Positions 49,501 to 60,745 of a DNA stretch of 64,000 nucleotides are shown one piece after another. A program made the position numbers and the translations under genes. The stretch is from Thuidium tamariscinum. Lineage: Eukaryota; Streptophyta; Bryopsida; Hypnales; Thuidiaceae. The stretch spans positions 50,993,682 through 51,057,681 of the forward strand of contig OX344749.2 of assembly GCA_947034885.2 (NCBI GenBank), given 5' to 3'. The notes beneath the pieces were generated by a model. It saw nothing but the letters and a program-made list of their open reading frames with translations. It made no database searches and was not told where the DNA came from. How positions within the stretch are numbered: the first letter of the stretch is position 1; every line of letters starts with the position of its first letter.

Positions 49501-52042
49501 CTTTCTGACGGAATTTTCGGTAGATTTATATTTTTTCTTGCTCACCTTCCACCGATATGCAGCCTTCGAGAACAAGCTTCCTACAATTCCTTAACAGAGT
49601 GTCTAGTAGAATTAGATTTTTTCGGGAACTTTTAGGCACCATCATAAAATAAATCTTCCTATGATTCATAGGGAGGTCTCCCCAAGCTGATCATACTCAC
49701 GGTTTTTTATGTATCCCTATGATTATTGTGACAAAGGGAAACCTCCCCATGAATTTTAGAATAGATTCTGTAAGTAGTTTAAGTTTCTAAAACAGTCCAG
49801 AATTAACTGAAGATTATGTTTTTTGACTGACAAGTAGGACTCAGGTTGATCTGTGTATGGAACGAACACTAATGGAATGGAGCTGCTTCTTACAGGGCAT
49901 TGCCAAACCTATTTGGAGGAGCAGTTTATTCGTTTATGTGCCATCACAGGTATGTAGGGCATCAGTACATTGCTTCATGCTCATCACAAATTTGCTTTTT
50001 GGGTGCAAAGCTGTCTATTGTGTTGTGTGTGCTGATGCATTAAGGATCAAGAAGCTCAAATTTAGACCTGATGTTTTTCTTAGCACTGTTGAGCGTGTTA
50101 TACGGGGACTTTTCTTTTGCCCGATTTTAAGATTTTCTGAGCTAAGCATGCAATGTTTTGCTCTGGATCTAGTGATATGAGATTGGGCTTCATTTGAATT
50201 CTATTTGTCGCAGTGTATTTTATGGACCATAGTTGTCTTGTATGTAAACAGTTTACCTGGCATTGTCACACCAATGCGGAACAAGTCCCACTTACAGCGC
50301 ATTGCAGCAACGGCATATGGATGTGTCGTTGTTGTGTACCTATTGCTCCTCATCTCCAGCGGGTTTGCATTTGGTATGGAACAACTTGCCTTCTGGTTGT
50401 GGATATGAAGTAAAACAGCCTGTTTTTCAGTTTTTTGAGCTTTCTCACTGACACTTTTGATGGCATTGGAGGCCTGTTTGATTATCCATGACACAACAAC
50501 AAATCCTTAATACATGTTTTCCTTTGTAATGCAGGCATTACTGTCAAGGATCCTTTGACATTCAGTTTTCCCTCAGACCGTATCCACATTAAAATAACTC
50601 TGCATGATTGTGTCTGTTGAGGTTTTTTCATGCGTGCAGTGTAGCATTCCTTGACTGAAGAGTACAGAATATGGTTTTGTCGGAGACTTTCTATTCCTAT
50701 TTCCAGGTTTGTTCCTGCCACAGAGACAAACACACTTAATTCACTTGCTATCAATTTACGTAGCTTTAGGAGGACCAGAATTCATTGTTTTGTTTTTCTA
50801 AGTAAGTTGGAATTAATGTTGCTCTTTCATTTGACCCCTCTCATATTCCAATGACTTGTCTTCATAATTGTGAATGGCTGCAATTGATTTGAGAATCCTA
50901 CTCTTTCTGTATCAAGCTGACCATGAAATGGTTCCCCGGGGTTACCAGTGTTTATCTTGTCGTCCACCTTTCCCATGCTCTCCATCACGTTGCGCAACAA
51001 CATTGACACCTTGATCCACTTTGTGTCAAACCAAGGTGAACTATCATAACAAACACAAAATTTTAAGATTGGTAATCATCAGTCTGGGACAGGATTTTAA
51101 CTGTGTATATTTGCTCCTAGCACAATTGGCAGGGTTTATGTTAGAAACTACTTTTAATGTTATTAAAGTTTCAGGATTTGTCATGACAATGTGTTTAGAA
51201 TACCTCTGGATTTCAAGATGCTTGATACACATAGATTGAGATTGTAATGATATTTGTTTTGGTTTTTAATCAGACACATCACCACCACAAGATAGTAGAC
51301 TTCGACGACTGATTCTCACTTTGCTTGCTGTTCTGCCGTCCACCCTCATGAGTTATATGGCTCAGGTTTGCTCCCATACCAAGCTTGTACTTCCTCAAGT
51401 TTGAAGAATCTCTTGAGATTATTTTGATATCATATAGTTTGAGAGGTGTGGAAAGCTTTTTATGCTAGTAATTGTAAAGCAATTTGTATTGTGTAGTTTA
51501 TGTATAGGTAATGTATAGGTTACCAATAATTATATGGTTGGGTTTTCCAGAACAGATAAGTGAGGTGCATATTCTGATAATACATCAATGTTTTAACATG
51601 TGCAAAATTGCTGCAGCGTGAAAATGTTTCTGTGGATGAGTTGGTGGGCTTCACTGGGGCATTTGCTGGATGCTCAGTCATGCTCATCATTCCTGCTGCC
51701 CTGGTCTACTGCTCGAGAAAGTAAGGGTTATCACTAACATGGCATTTCTTACATTTTCACTTGTTTTCTTATAATTATTGTCATTTCTTATTGGTCATTA
51801 AGTACCATTGTATGAATTTTGAATGTGGGTTTACATGGTTTTAGCCTTCAACCTCTGTTTGTTTATGCAGAGTCTTCACAACAGCATGGGATTCAGTTAA
51901 GGGATCAGGGACTTCCAAACCAGCCAACTTCCACCAGTCTCCGTTTGCAGGGCAAGGCTGGGTCATTGCAATAGTGGTATGGGCATTTGTAGCTCTGATA
52001 TTCAACGCATATGAAAAGTGGTACAAGCTACCATCATCATAG
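46588..52042 (+). CDS. TMEM104: TMEM104-type membrane transporter (AAAP/SLC38-like), 18 exons
   Basis: Exons 46588-46637, 46788-46857, 46962-47002, 47128-47194, 47558-47692, 47975-48025, 48222-48361, 48661-48706, 49132-49157, 49243-49317, 49896-49949, 50252-50373, 50535-50579, 50668-50706, 50949-51035, 51274-51365, 51617-51720 and 51871-52042 sum to 1416 nt (471 residues; human TMEM104 is about 496). All introns are GT-AG and frame-consistent. Landmarks in order: FNLMVGTGCLALPSVL (TM1), SVTFVLESMATANAFL, FQISKKIEMGEMA, LYLVGDSVIYS, YFDFQKTKLLQ, LPNLFGGAVYSFMCHHSLPG, LFPVFILSSTFPMLSITLRN, LVGFTGAFAGCSVMLIIPAAL and a last span before NAYEKWYK. The pattern predicts about ten or eleven membrane helices. 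The family resembles amino-acid transporters; substrate and membrane are unknown. The start codon is chosen because exon 1 (MATEESNHGTQYSPFVA) aligns with the family N-terminus and joins in phase. Exon 9 is only 26 nt. Confidence 0.93.
48784..48812. repeat. Telomere-like motif in a TMEM104 intron
   Basis: About three TTTAGGG/TTCAGGG units within intron 8. Short imperfect runs also occur at 42474 and 62600. Confidence 0.55.
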
Positions 52043-53301
52043 GTATGGACTCTGTTGTTGAGCGTTGTTACTATTATTAGCCTCGTCGAATTTTTATATG
52101 TTCTAAGGCACCAAAAATGCATCATTTGGATAGTATTTTCAAAGGTTGTGAAAGGGTTGAACAATTTTATTTAGTAGGTGTTCCTAAATCAATCTTCTTC
52201 TTTTTCTATCAATTGGTTCATATTGATTAAAACAACATGCACAAGTTGAACACCCAATCAAGTTACACATTGAGGTCATTGAACATTTTTAGAGTCCCTA
52301 CTGCAGTTTTTGTAGCTTAGAACAGTTTCTTTGCAAGCCCCCGTCCCTTTGATACAGGGTACACTTCGGATAATTCCCACCTACAGTATACTACTTTTTT
52401 CAAATACTATGAGAAGTACTACTCATTTATATTGCATTTTTTCTAAGAATGTGATTGATGTTCATGTTTTTATCAATTGTCAGGAGAAGAAGGGAGTCTC
52501 TTCATTGTTTTCAAAGTCGTTGAAAACTCAAAAATTGCTGTTGTTGCAGTGATTGCAGTAAATAATCAGTGCACTCAGTGACTTTGACCTGCAATCACCT
52601 ACCAGCCTGAATGATTTTAGTCTTTAAAAATTGGAACCTCACTACTGTAAGTTTTAGTATGCATTCTACATTAGCAGTGAATGATAACTTATTGCAGAGA
52701 TACTGTACCTCCATGAAGAACCACTTGTGTCCTTATCACATTTTTGCAGATTTTGAGATTGGAAAGCTGTCAAGGAAATTTTGCAGAAGGCAGGGTTATA
52801 AGTTTATATTCCTTCAGAATCACATCCAATGCATGAGTCATTTATGCTGTCAGTTGTATGCAGTAACTTATGATGGGTCACTGCCACCTCTGAAGGCCTC
52901 ACTCATATACAGTGGAAATATTTAAAACCATCAAAATAAGCAATTCAGTGTAGTTGGAGGCAGCTTTTCTTGAAAAAATATTTTTGAAGTTTCATAAGAG
53001 GATTTCTGGGTCCAGAAGACCGTTTCAGGGGTGTTCCCTGAAACTGTTCCCACTGCTGCAGACCAGCACCCTGCTGGTCTGAATTTTAGAATTTTGAAAA
53101 AATATATTTTAAAAAATATTTTCCAAAAAACTTTAGAATGTATTAAAAAGAAAAGAATGATTTAAACATGTATATAATATTTAAAAAATATTTAATAATT
53201 GATTAAATTTAATAAATATTTAGTATTTTTCGACATGGTAGTTGCTTGACCACATTAGCATCGTGTTCCTAGCATTCCCAATGCATTCCCAACATTTGAG
53301 A
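52043..53301. other. 3' flank of TMEM104 and a repeat copy
   Basis: Probable 3' untranslated sequence, then from about 52930 a diverged copy of the repeat near 3014. No gene recognised; 52611-52925 (+) is a chance frame. Confidence 0.4.
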
Positions 53302-53304
53302 ACT

Positions 53305-53447
53305 CACTACAAGAAAATGGGGGTATAAATGACTTGTTCACAATGACTACATGATTGCAAAATGACTACAAAATGACTATTTTGTAGTCACTGTTGTTGG
53401 TGATGTCATTGTGGACAAGTCATTTATACCCCCATTTTCTTGTAGTA
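53305..53447. mobile_element. CACTA-type MITE, nearly perfect hairpin
   Basis: 143 bp starting CACTACAAGAAAATGGGG and ending CCCCATTTTCTTGTAGTA (the last base is changed from G), flanked by ACT on both sides (53302-53304 and 53448-53450). Ends and 3-bp duplication fit the CACTA superfamily. It interrupts the repeat copy that begins near 52930. Confidence 0.82.
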
Positions 53448-53716
53448 ACTCACAATCTTATAAACCAGCTAGAAATCCTCTTATGAAGCAATTGAAAATC
53501 ATAATTTTTTTTAAATTAAGATTTTCAGATATAACATATAATTTCTATGAATTTTGAATTGGAAGCTTCTTAGGCCTCTGAATATGATTGGATCTATAAC
53601 CAAAATCTAAAAAAATGAATAGTGGGGATGGTTAATTGACACTTTTGATGGATACTTTTATGGAAGCCTATTGTATATGAATGAGTATAAGGATGGTTTA
53701 GGAATTTCCACCTTCA

Positions 53717-53938
53717 CCCTAGAAAGGATGTTGTGGACATTCAATGTCTGAGAAATGACAAGGCATTTTGTCATGTAGGACAAAAATGCAACTATTCATC
53801 CTTGGATTAGGGGTGGAAAGTAGAGATCTTCTACAGTACTTTGACTTCAAAAAAGTTCTTTTGTTTTTTTCAATACCAATGATTCTCATGGACTTAGAAA
53901 GGGTGATTTCCACAAGGGTCCCCTCCATCCTTCTAGGG
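53717..53938. mobile_element. TTAA-type short element with CCCTAGAAAGG ends
   Basis: 222 bp starting CCCTAGAAAGGATG and ending CATCCTTCTAGGG, with TTAA on the right (53939-53942) and TTCA on the left (53713-53716), likely a mutated TTAA. It is similar in size and inner phrases (CTTTGACTT, GTACTTTGAC) to 3591-3786. The minus-strand frame 53719-53958 is a by-product. Confidence 0.6.
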
Positions 53939-53942
53939 TTAA

Positions 53943-55168
53943 AGACAATGACAAACACAAAGATAAGACAATGTCAACATACAATGACTTCAACAATGAC
54001 TAACAAAATCAAATTTGAGGTGTATTTTTTTTTCTCGTAAAGTTGTACTTTAATCACAAGTGATAAAATGTGAAAGTGCAAGCATGAAAGTTATAAGCCT
54101 AATTGATAGTGTTGTCTTCTTTGTGAATATTAAAGTAACTACATCTGAAATTGCACAAATAAGCAATTCAATATGGTTCCCATTATTATATATATTGAAA
54201 AAATTGTTGAGGGGTCTTACTGTTAGTCAAAAGGGAATTTATGCTTCTTTTGTCCTAAATGACATTTTTTAATGCATTTTTTTAAGGAATAGTAATATGT
54301 GCTTCTAAAACCAATCATAGACTCTCATAAATGGTAAAGACACTACAAGGATTTTTTTTTTCCTAAATGATTAAAAAATTTAATAAAAAAAACTATCAAT
54401 TATTTTGTCAATGGAAACATCAAGATTTGGACAAAAAAATGACAAAATTTTGTCATGTCCTATGTAAATTAGGGTAGAATTTCTATCAACTTCTATTTCT
54501 TCAAACCTTGATTTTTTAGAGATTGTCTTTGAGTTGTTTATAGATCTCCTTCTCTACAAACTGCTTGATCTTAATTTTATCAAAGTTGCACAATCAAGTC
54601 TCATGTAATAAACAATTTCTTACAAATTCAAGTTGGTAGATTACAATGGAATTTTTACATCAAAACAAGGATGAATTTGCTCAATGAAAAACTAGGAGGT
54701 AGTAAACTAAAATTCCTATTTTACAACCAAGCAAAGAAGATGCTAAAGCTAATGTAAAATTTGACAAAATTTACATGTATTTTATACCAAACTCCAAATC
54801 TAAAAGCTTAGTAGGTCATCTAAACATAACAAATTCAAAAACATAGCACAAACTATAACTCTTAACTTGGTCTAAAGGTTAAAGTAGGGATGTCAAGGTA
54901 CATGGCATCAAAATAAACTATCTATTACATATGAACTCATTGCTAACTCATGGTTGATCTCCATGGATGAGCCCATGATTAGGTTGGAGATGTTCAAAAA
55001 GAAGAAATTTCAAGTGCAAAGAAGAGTCTAACCTATCCCTAATTCAACAATTTAAAACTCTAAAATGCAAAGATGCATAGAAAAGACTTAAACCCAAAAA
55101 GTTTTTTCAACGCTACAAACCCTAAAATCCTAAGTTATTTTCCAACACCCAAAGCCATCTAAAGTATA
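53943..55168. other. AT-rich intergenic DNA
   Basis: No gene or element ends recognised. Confidence 0.35.
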
Positions 55169-55172
55169 TCCA

Positions 55173-55918
55173 AGGTCATTGCAAGAAACGGTGGTGCTAT
55201 TTTGCTGTCACAATTGGACATACTCTCTCATTGTCTACAATTACTTTTGAAGCACAAGTCGAATGAACATGAAATTTTTATTGAAGATGTATAACTTTAT
55301 TTTTATCACATTTCTTATTTTCTAGAAATTTAAAAAAATCATTTTATATTTAAAAACTATTTTTGTTAATTTGTCACAAGTTGAGATTTAGGGGTTTTCA
55401 CTAGGTTATGAGCCCCTAAATTTAAATATTTGGAGTTGAAACTTTCATGGTCTACTTGCATAATAAAAAAACTCATATCTATCGAAGGAAATCTAAAAAT
55501 ACATTATTTTAAGTCCTCTACATGAGTACAAACAGCACTTCTGTTGTACACAATTTTTGAACATTGAAGATGGTTCTTGGATCTTTCTTTTTAGTGAAAT
55601 GTCATCAATATCAACTCTTCCTAAATGTCCAATTTTTAGTTTTAAGAAAAATTCCTTTCTCTATTTTCGATAAATTAAAATGTGAAATTACAATGACGAA
55701 ACTACTTTCATGAGATTTTGCACTTTTCTAGTTCACCTACTTAGAAAAAATTTCTATACTTTTCCTTCTTAGGGCACCTTCTTTATATATATATATATAT
55801 GAAACTTATTTTTTACCATTTTTAAAAATTATTTTTCTAATTTTAAAGTACTCCCGAGAAAAATAGGAGTACTGTGAAAAACACTACACTTTTTGAACGC
55901 CGTTTCTTGCAATGACCC
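55173..55918. mobile_element. GGGT-ended MITE-like element, copy 6
   Basis: 746 bp starting AGGTCATTGCAAGAAACG and ending CGTTTCTTGCAATGACCC. Flanks are TCCA (55169-55172) and TCTA (55919-55922), a 3-of-4 match. It shares GAGTACAAA, TTTTTGAACATTGA and AAGTACTCCCGAGA with copies 1 and 2 and contains a (TA)8-9 run at 55784-55800. Confidence 0.72.
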
Positions 55919-55922
55919 TCTA

Positions 55923-58900
55923 TACCAATCTTGTCAAGGAATTAAATACATGCAAATTCATTGCAAAAAGAACTACACTCCTCCAACAATTCTAAAACCC
56001 TCGTTTCCAAATTTGAATTCTAAACCTTCCAAACCACAAGCATTGGATGCAACAATATGACAATGCCAAGTCAAATCCAAGACAACTAGAAAGGACAAGT
56101 GTAGACTTACATACATGTAGGAAACAATTAAACAAGGTTGCAACAATAATTGTGAATTGGCAAAAATGTTTGGACATGTCAAGAGTTCAAGTTTGAAGGA
56201 AAATAACTTAGATGGTGCTATTGGACCTTAAATACAAGTTTATCCATTAACACTCCCGTTAACACTACACCTAAAAGTTGCATAACACATAATGACTTGT
56301 GTAAACAATGATGAGTTGTAAATAGTCATAATGAAGTGTACAAAGATAACACCTCAAGTGCCAAAACATTATAGAAGTTCAACAAATCAATATCCAAAGA
56401 GTGTTTGTTTAGGCCAATTATCTTATATAATTAAGTCATTCATAGATTCTCATGCATACAATCTTTAGTAATTTAATAATGACAAAAAGTACTTTAAAGT
56501 TCTACATCCCAACTCAATTAATATGCTTAATAACAATTCTAAATGCACATGTATGAATCTCACTTGTGTTACTTTCTTCTGAAGACTCTTATAATTGTAT
56601 TGTATAGATTTTTAGAACTCTTTTTTGCACACAATCTCTATGATTCCAGGAATGCAACCATATTTGACCTAAAAAAGTAATTTTTGAGTTCAAAAAATGG
56701 TCTTTTGAAAAAAGACTAGAATAAACCAATAAAATCAAAATCTTAAAGGTATTACTACAATTATCCTCTAAAAGAACATGATGTTGAAAGACCCAAAATT
56801 GCTTCAAAATATTTGTCCCAAAAGCAAGTTCAAAATCTTTATCAATAATTATTTTTTAACAAGTCAACCATATGATCTTTCAATTAATATATTCAAATAC
56901 ATTGTCCTAAAATTTTATAGCAAAAATCCCCAACAATTGCAAGTTCAATGTTCCTAAACTTCAAGTGTAGATTTTTAGTTTAGACCTTTTTGAAGGTGAA
57001 GCCTTTTGTCCTTCAACATGCTTAGAAATAAATCCCATATATCCTATAATTTGTACATTTTTCCAATTATATTAGAAAATAGGTTAAAACATAGGGAAAA
57101 AAAACTCAAAAAAATTCATATATATACATCTTCAACTAAAAAATTGTAAAGTAGAAGGTCATACTAAATTTTTCTTAAAATTAATATGCTAATAAATGTT
57201 ACAATAAATTGGGAGTTGTTGATTGCAATGGCGAGAATGTCCTAATAAAAGAATTAGTATCCTATCATTTGAATTTTATTTGAAAACTTTCAAAATAAAA
57301 AAAAACAAAAAACTTTGTATGTTTTTTCTCCCTCCATTTCTCACAAAGCAAAACCTCCTCTAAACTTCATGGTTGCTAGTATGTGAGCATAAAAAGTGTG
57401 AGCCCATGAGCTTAGAATTCTATACACCTATAGTTTAAGTGTCTATATTATAGACACTTCAATAAATATAGTGTATCTATGTTCGAAAAACCTATATTAT
57501 AGGTGTTTATATTATAAACACCTTCAATAAGTATAAGATACTTACTTATATCTAGGCTCAAGGCTCATAAGCTCACATTTCTATGCTCATATACTAACGT
57601 TGTTGCTTTAAACTTTTACCTCATTATTAATAATTAAATGTATCAAATTCTTTTTTAAATGGTTATCCATCTATATACTCTCTAAAAAATTAGTTAATAT
57701 ATTTTTAGTTGCCTAGTTTGCTATCAAATCAAAAAAACTTCTACCTTCAACAATATTTAGTAAAATGATGCAAACCAAGCCTCACACATATAAGAAGGGT
57801 TTCTTCAATTCAATATCAAATTTAATAGCTAAAAATATGTCTTCAGAAAGATTAATTCATTTTTTTGGATTGTGTAGATAAACACCCATTCAAATACAAT
57901 TATATCACTCAAATTTGAATAATGAAGTTGAAGTTATGAGGAGTTTTATTTTGTAGATAATGAAGGCAAAAAACACATCAATTGAATTCAATTCTCAAAA
58001 TTATCAAATAAAAATAGACAATATTAGACAATTTATTCACTATATTTCATCAATCATATTCACTACATATAATCTACTACAAAAGAAGGTTCTTTAGCCC
58101 CTAAATCTTTGGAATGCAACTTGTTAATTAAACTTTTTATAAAAGGAAACATGGCTTATCCAAATATTAAAGTTTTTAGTGTAAGAGAATTGATTTGCTC
58201 TTCATTTCATGACATTTCATTAAAACACTTCTGAAAAGGATCCAAACGAGGTAATAGGAGCCAATTTTGCTGTAAATATTCCTTTTTAGGGACCATTATT
58301 GATTGTAAAGCTCAACTTTTAATAGATTTGTCCTAAAAAATCATGCCTCATGAATCATAGATGTTATAGTATCATGTTTGAACACTTCATAGTTTATGAT
58401 GTCATCTTGTTGTCTTAATTAAGCACCAAAAAAAAACATGTCACCAACCCTTTTTACCCCTTTGTTGAATTTTAAAGTAGATGATATAGGAACTTTTCAA
58501 TTGAAAATAATGATATTTTGAATAGGGTTGGTCATTGTTGACAACCTCGAAAAAGTTTTTGAACTAATTTTGATGAAAATGACGGTGTGTTTGAATAAAC
58601 CATTTCATAAAATTTTCAAAAGGACTTCCAAAAGGACTTACGGTATTGGAACAAGTGGCTCCTATTACCTTGTTTTGACCCAAATTGATCATTCATGTAA
58701 TAATCTCTTTATTTGCAAAATGTTCACTGTAAATGCAATCTTAGGTAGTTTCAAAGCCATTGTCACTACCATTGCCAATGGTGCCTCTTACCTACTATTG
58801 CAACTAATAGTGAACAACTTATTCACTTAGCCATTGGCTTTAATTTACAAAATCCATGCAATGGATAGATACAACTTTGAAAAACTATTCATGGATAACA

Positions 58901-58928
58901 ACAATTGTCTCTAGCTTCAAATAAATGA
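55923..58928. other. AT-rich intergenic DNA with foldbacks
   Basis: No gene recognised. Besides the foldback at 57377-57596, a stem of about 17 bp pairs 58249-58265 with 58655-58671 (GGTAATAGGAGCCA and its complement). The 58528-58830 (+) frame lies partly in that loop and has no family resemblance. Confidence 0.4.
57377..57596. mobile_element. Foldback element, about 220 bp
   Basis: The left end TAGTATGTGAGCATAAAAAG pairs with the right end (CTATGCTCATATACTA), and inner blocks GTGTGAGCCCATGAGCTTAG and CTAGGCTCAAGGCTCATAAG continue the stem. Two smaller palindromes on TATTATAGACAC-like words lie in the middle. No confident target duplication. Confidence 0.6.
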
Positions 58929-59405
58929 TCACCAACATATCACCTTAGTGGATTTCAATGCTAGTGGCTCCTTCATGATCTCTTTGTATTGAAACAAGAC
59001 TATGTGGCCATTCTCAATTTGGCGACCTTCATTGACAATGCATGTCCCAGCTTGGGAATCCAAACGCTTGAATACATGGGGATTGACAAGGGTTGGAGAA
59101 TGAAATGCACTACATTGAACAACCACTTCAAAAATCACACAAAGGGGATTCGTACACAAGTTTGAGATTTGCACCTCCCATGTAGGAATTCCTACTCCCA
59201 AGATTCCATCTTGTTGGATACTAATGTCTATTAGGTGGCATAGCCCACTATGTTTGTCATTGAGGTCTTGAGGAGTGCTTGTCGCATTGACTATTGCATG
59301 AGATGCAAGTGCCTTTGACTCCTACAAAATAGGTTGGCCTGCCTCACAAATTATAAGGGGAGCAAGCAATATGAAGGCCATTGCAATGGCTGTAAACGAC
59401 GCCAT
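58929..59405 (-). pseudogene. TPD1-like secreted cysteine-rich protein gene with in-frame stop
   Basis: Reading from ATG 59405, 27 codons give a signal peptide (MASFTAIAMAFILLAPLIIC), then TAG at 59324-59322, then 130 sense codons in the same frame to TGA at 58929. The second part has the TPD1 family pattern: ISIQQDGILGVGIPTWEVQI, SNLCTNPLC, VQC, LVNPHVFKRLD, CIVNEGRQI, FQY and a final VIC, with six cysteines. In Arabidopsis TPD1 is the secreted ligand of the EMS1 receptor kinase in anther cell fate; small TPD1-like proteins occur more widely. The body shows no frameshift, so the stop is recent, a sequencing error, or removed by splicing. The shortest phase-compatible intron I see (GTAGGAG to GACAAG) is 48 nt, shorter than usual in plants. 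Confidence 0.75.
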
Positions 59406-59670
59406 GACACTCTAACTTCTTGGAGGCGTAAGTGCTTGAGCAATTGCACAAACTATTGGAGGGATCAAGACGTGGCTCTCAAGTGGGATGGTATATCCAA
59501 TGACTAGGTTAGACAATACCTAGCTAGCAAGACCCAACTTTGGACACCTTACAAAAATATGACTTTTGTAAATAGTATCACATACACTAGATAGTAGGAT
59601 GAGTCACTAGAGTGACTTGAAACTCAACAAGGAACAATGGAAAGTGTGTCTTGGACTAGAAATAGCTTGG

Positions 59671-59682
59671 TTTATATAGGTT
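59671..59682 (-). promoter_or_regulatory. TATA box candidate for the TPD1-like gene
   Basis: CCTATATAAACC on the minus strand, about 270 bp upstream of the ATG. It is a good match to the plant TATA consensus, though in AT-rich DNA such matches are common. Confidence 0.4.
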
Positions 59683-59699
59683 TATATGTAAACAATCCT

Positions 59700-60352
59700 A
59701 CCATTGAGGTTAATATGGCCAATAAACTTGTACTGGCCAGTGTACAATTATTTCTACTAGTAAGCTTGTGATTCAAAAAGGGAAAAGAAATAGCAATTAT
59801 GTGTGCAACTATCCATTTATGACTATCAATCACAAAAATATTAGTACATAAATAAACACCATTTACAAAAGAATGGAGTTACAATTGTACTAAAAATAGG
59901 CATTCAATGAAATTCACATTGATTGTGGCCACAAAACACTAGAATATCCACTTTGGGATCCACTCACATAATTTGCAAACATCACTTCAAGGTTCTTTTT
60001 ACTAAGAAATTGTTTCCTTATATTACACATATTCAGTAAGACTTTGCTTTATACAATTTGTTTTCTACTTATAATATTAAGAAGGTAATGAGTAATTAAA
60101 AAACCTATGGTTAATCCATTTGTACAAGAATCTAATGCATGTAGAAAACAATGATTTTCAACTTTGAAGGCTTTCTAACTAAAAGTAAACTTTGTAAAGT
60201 GAGAAGGGATTTGTATATTTCTATATGAAATTGGAGGTTACTTGTCCAACTTCAAATGTCAATATGCTTCATTAGGATGCATTGGAAGTATTTGGGGATT
60301 TTCAAGACAAATTGAAATTGAGAAGGATAGGAATTTAGGAGATATGTTCAAT
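59700..60352. other. AT-rich intergenic DNA
   Basis: Nothing recognised beyond the upstream flank of the TPD1-like gene. Confidence 0.35.
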
Positions 60353-60640
60353 TGTCGGACCTCTGGTGTCCGCCTCGGGTCGTCCGACGACAGGCCCGTC
60401 CGCCTCGGAAGTCGTTGGCCGGACCTGGCGTTCGACAGCCTCGCTATGCATCCGCCCTTCCGATGTCCTCGTCCACCTTGCCACCACCTAGCGTCCGCCT
60501 TGTCGACTTCGCCGTCCGCCCTTCCGACCGCCCAGCGTCCTCCCTTTGGCCCTGCCCGTCCGCCCTAACGACCGAGTGGGCGTCCGACAAAGGCGTCTGC
60601 CCTGCCGACCGACTAACCTCCGCCGAAGACCGCTCAGATT
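60353..60640. repeat. GC-rich block of CCGCC/GTCCG words
   Basis: About 290 bp of high-GC, CpG-rich DNA made of recurring GTCCGCC, CCGACC and TCCGAC words, abruptly set in AT-rich DNA. Its inner part is repeated inverted at 63870-63985. Open frames on both strands here (60242-60568 +, 60352-60675 +, 60444-60731 -) follow from low stop density in GC-rich sequence. Confidence 0.6.
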
Positions 60641-60745
60641 TCAAGTCCAAATTCAACATTGAATTCCACAAGTGAAAACTTGACATTGGATTCCACAAGT
60701 CCAAACTCAACATTGGGTTCCTAGAAGTCATATTTAAAGCTTTAA

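Noticed and set aside
60242..60731. Three overlapping proline- and arginine-rich frames
   Set aside because: GC-rich repeated words lower stop density on both strands; there is no domain and they end with the block.
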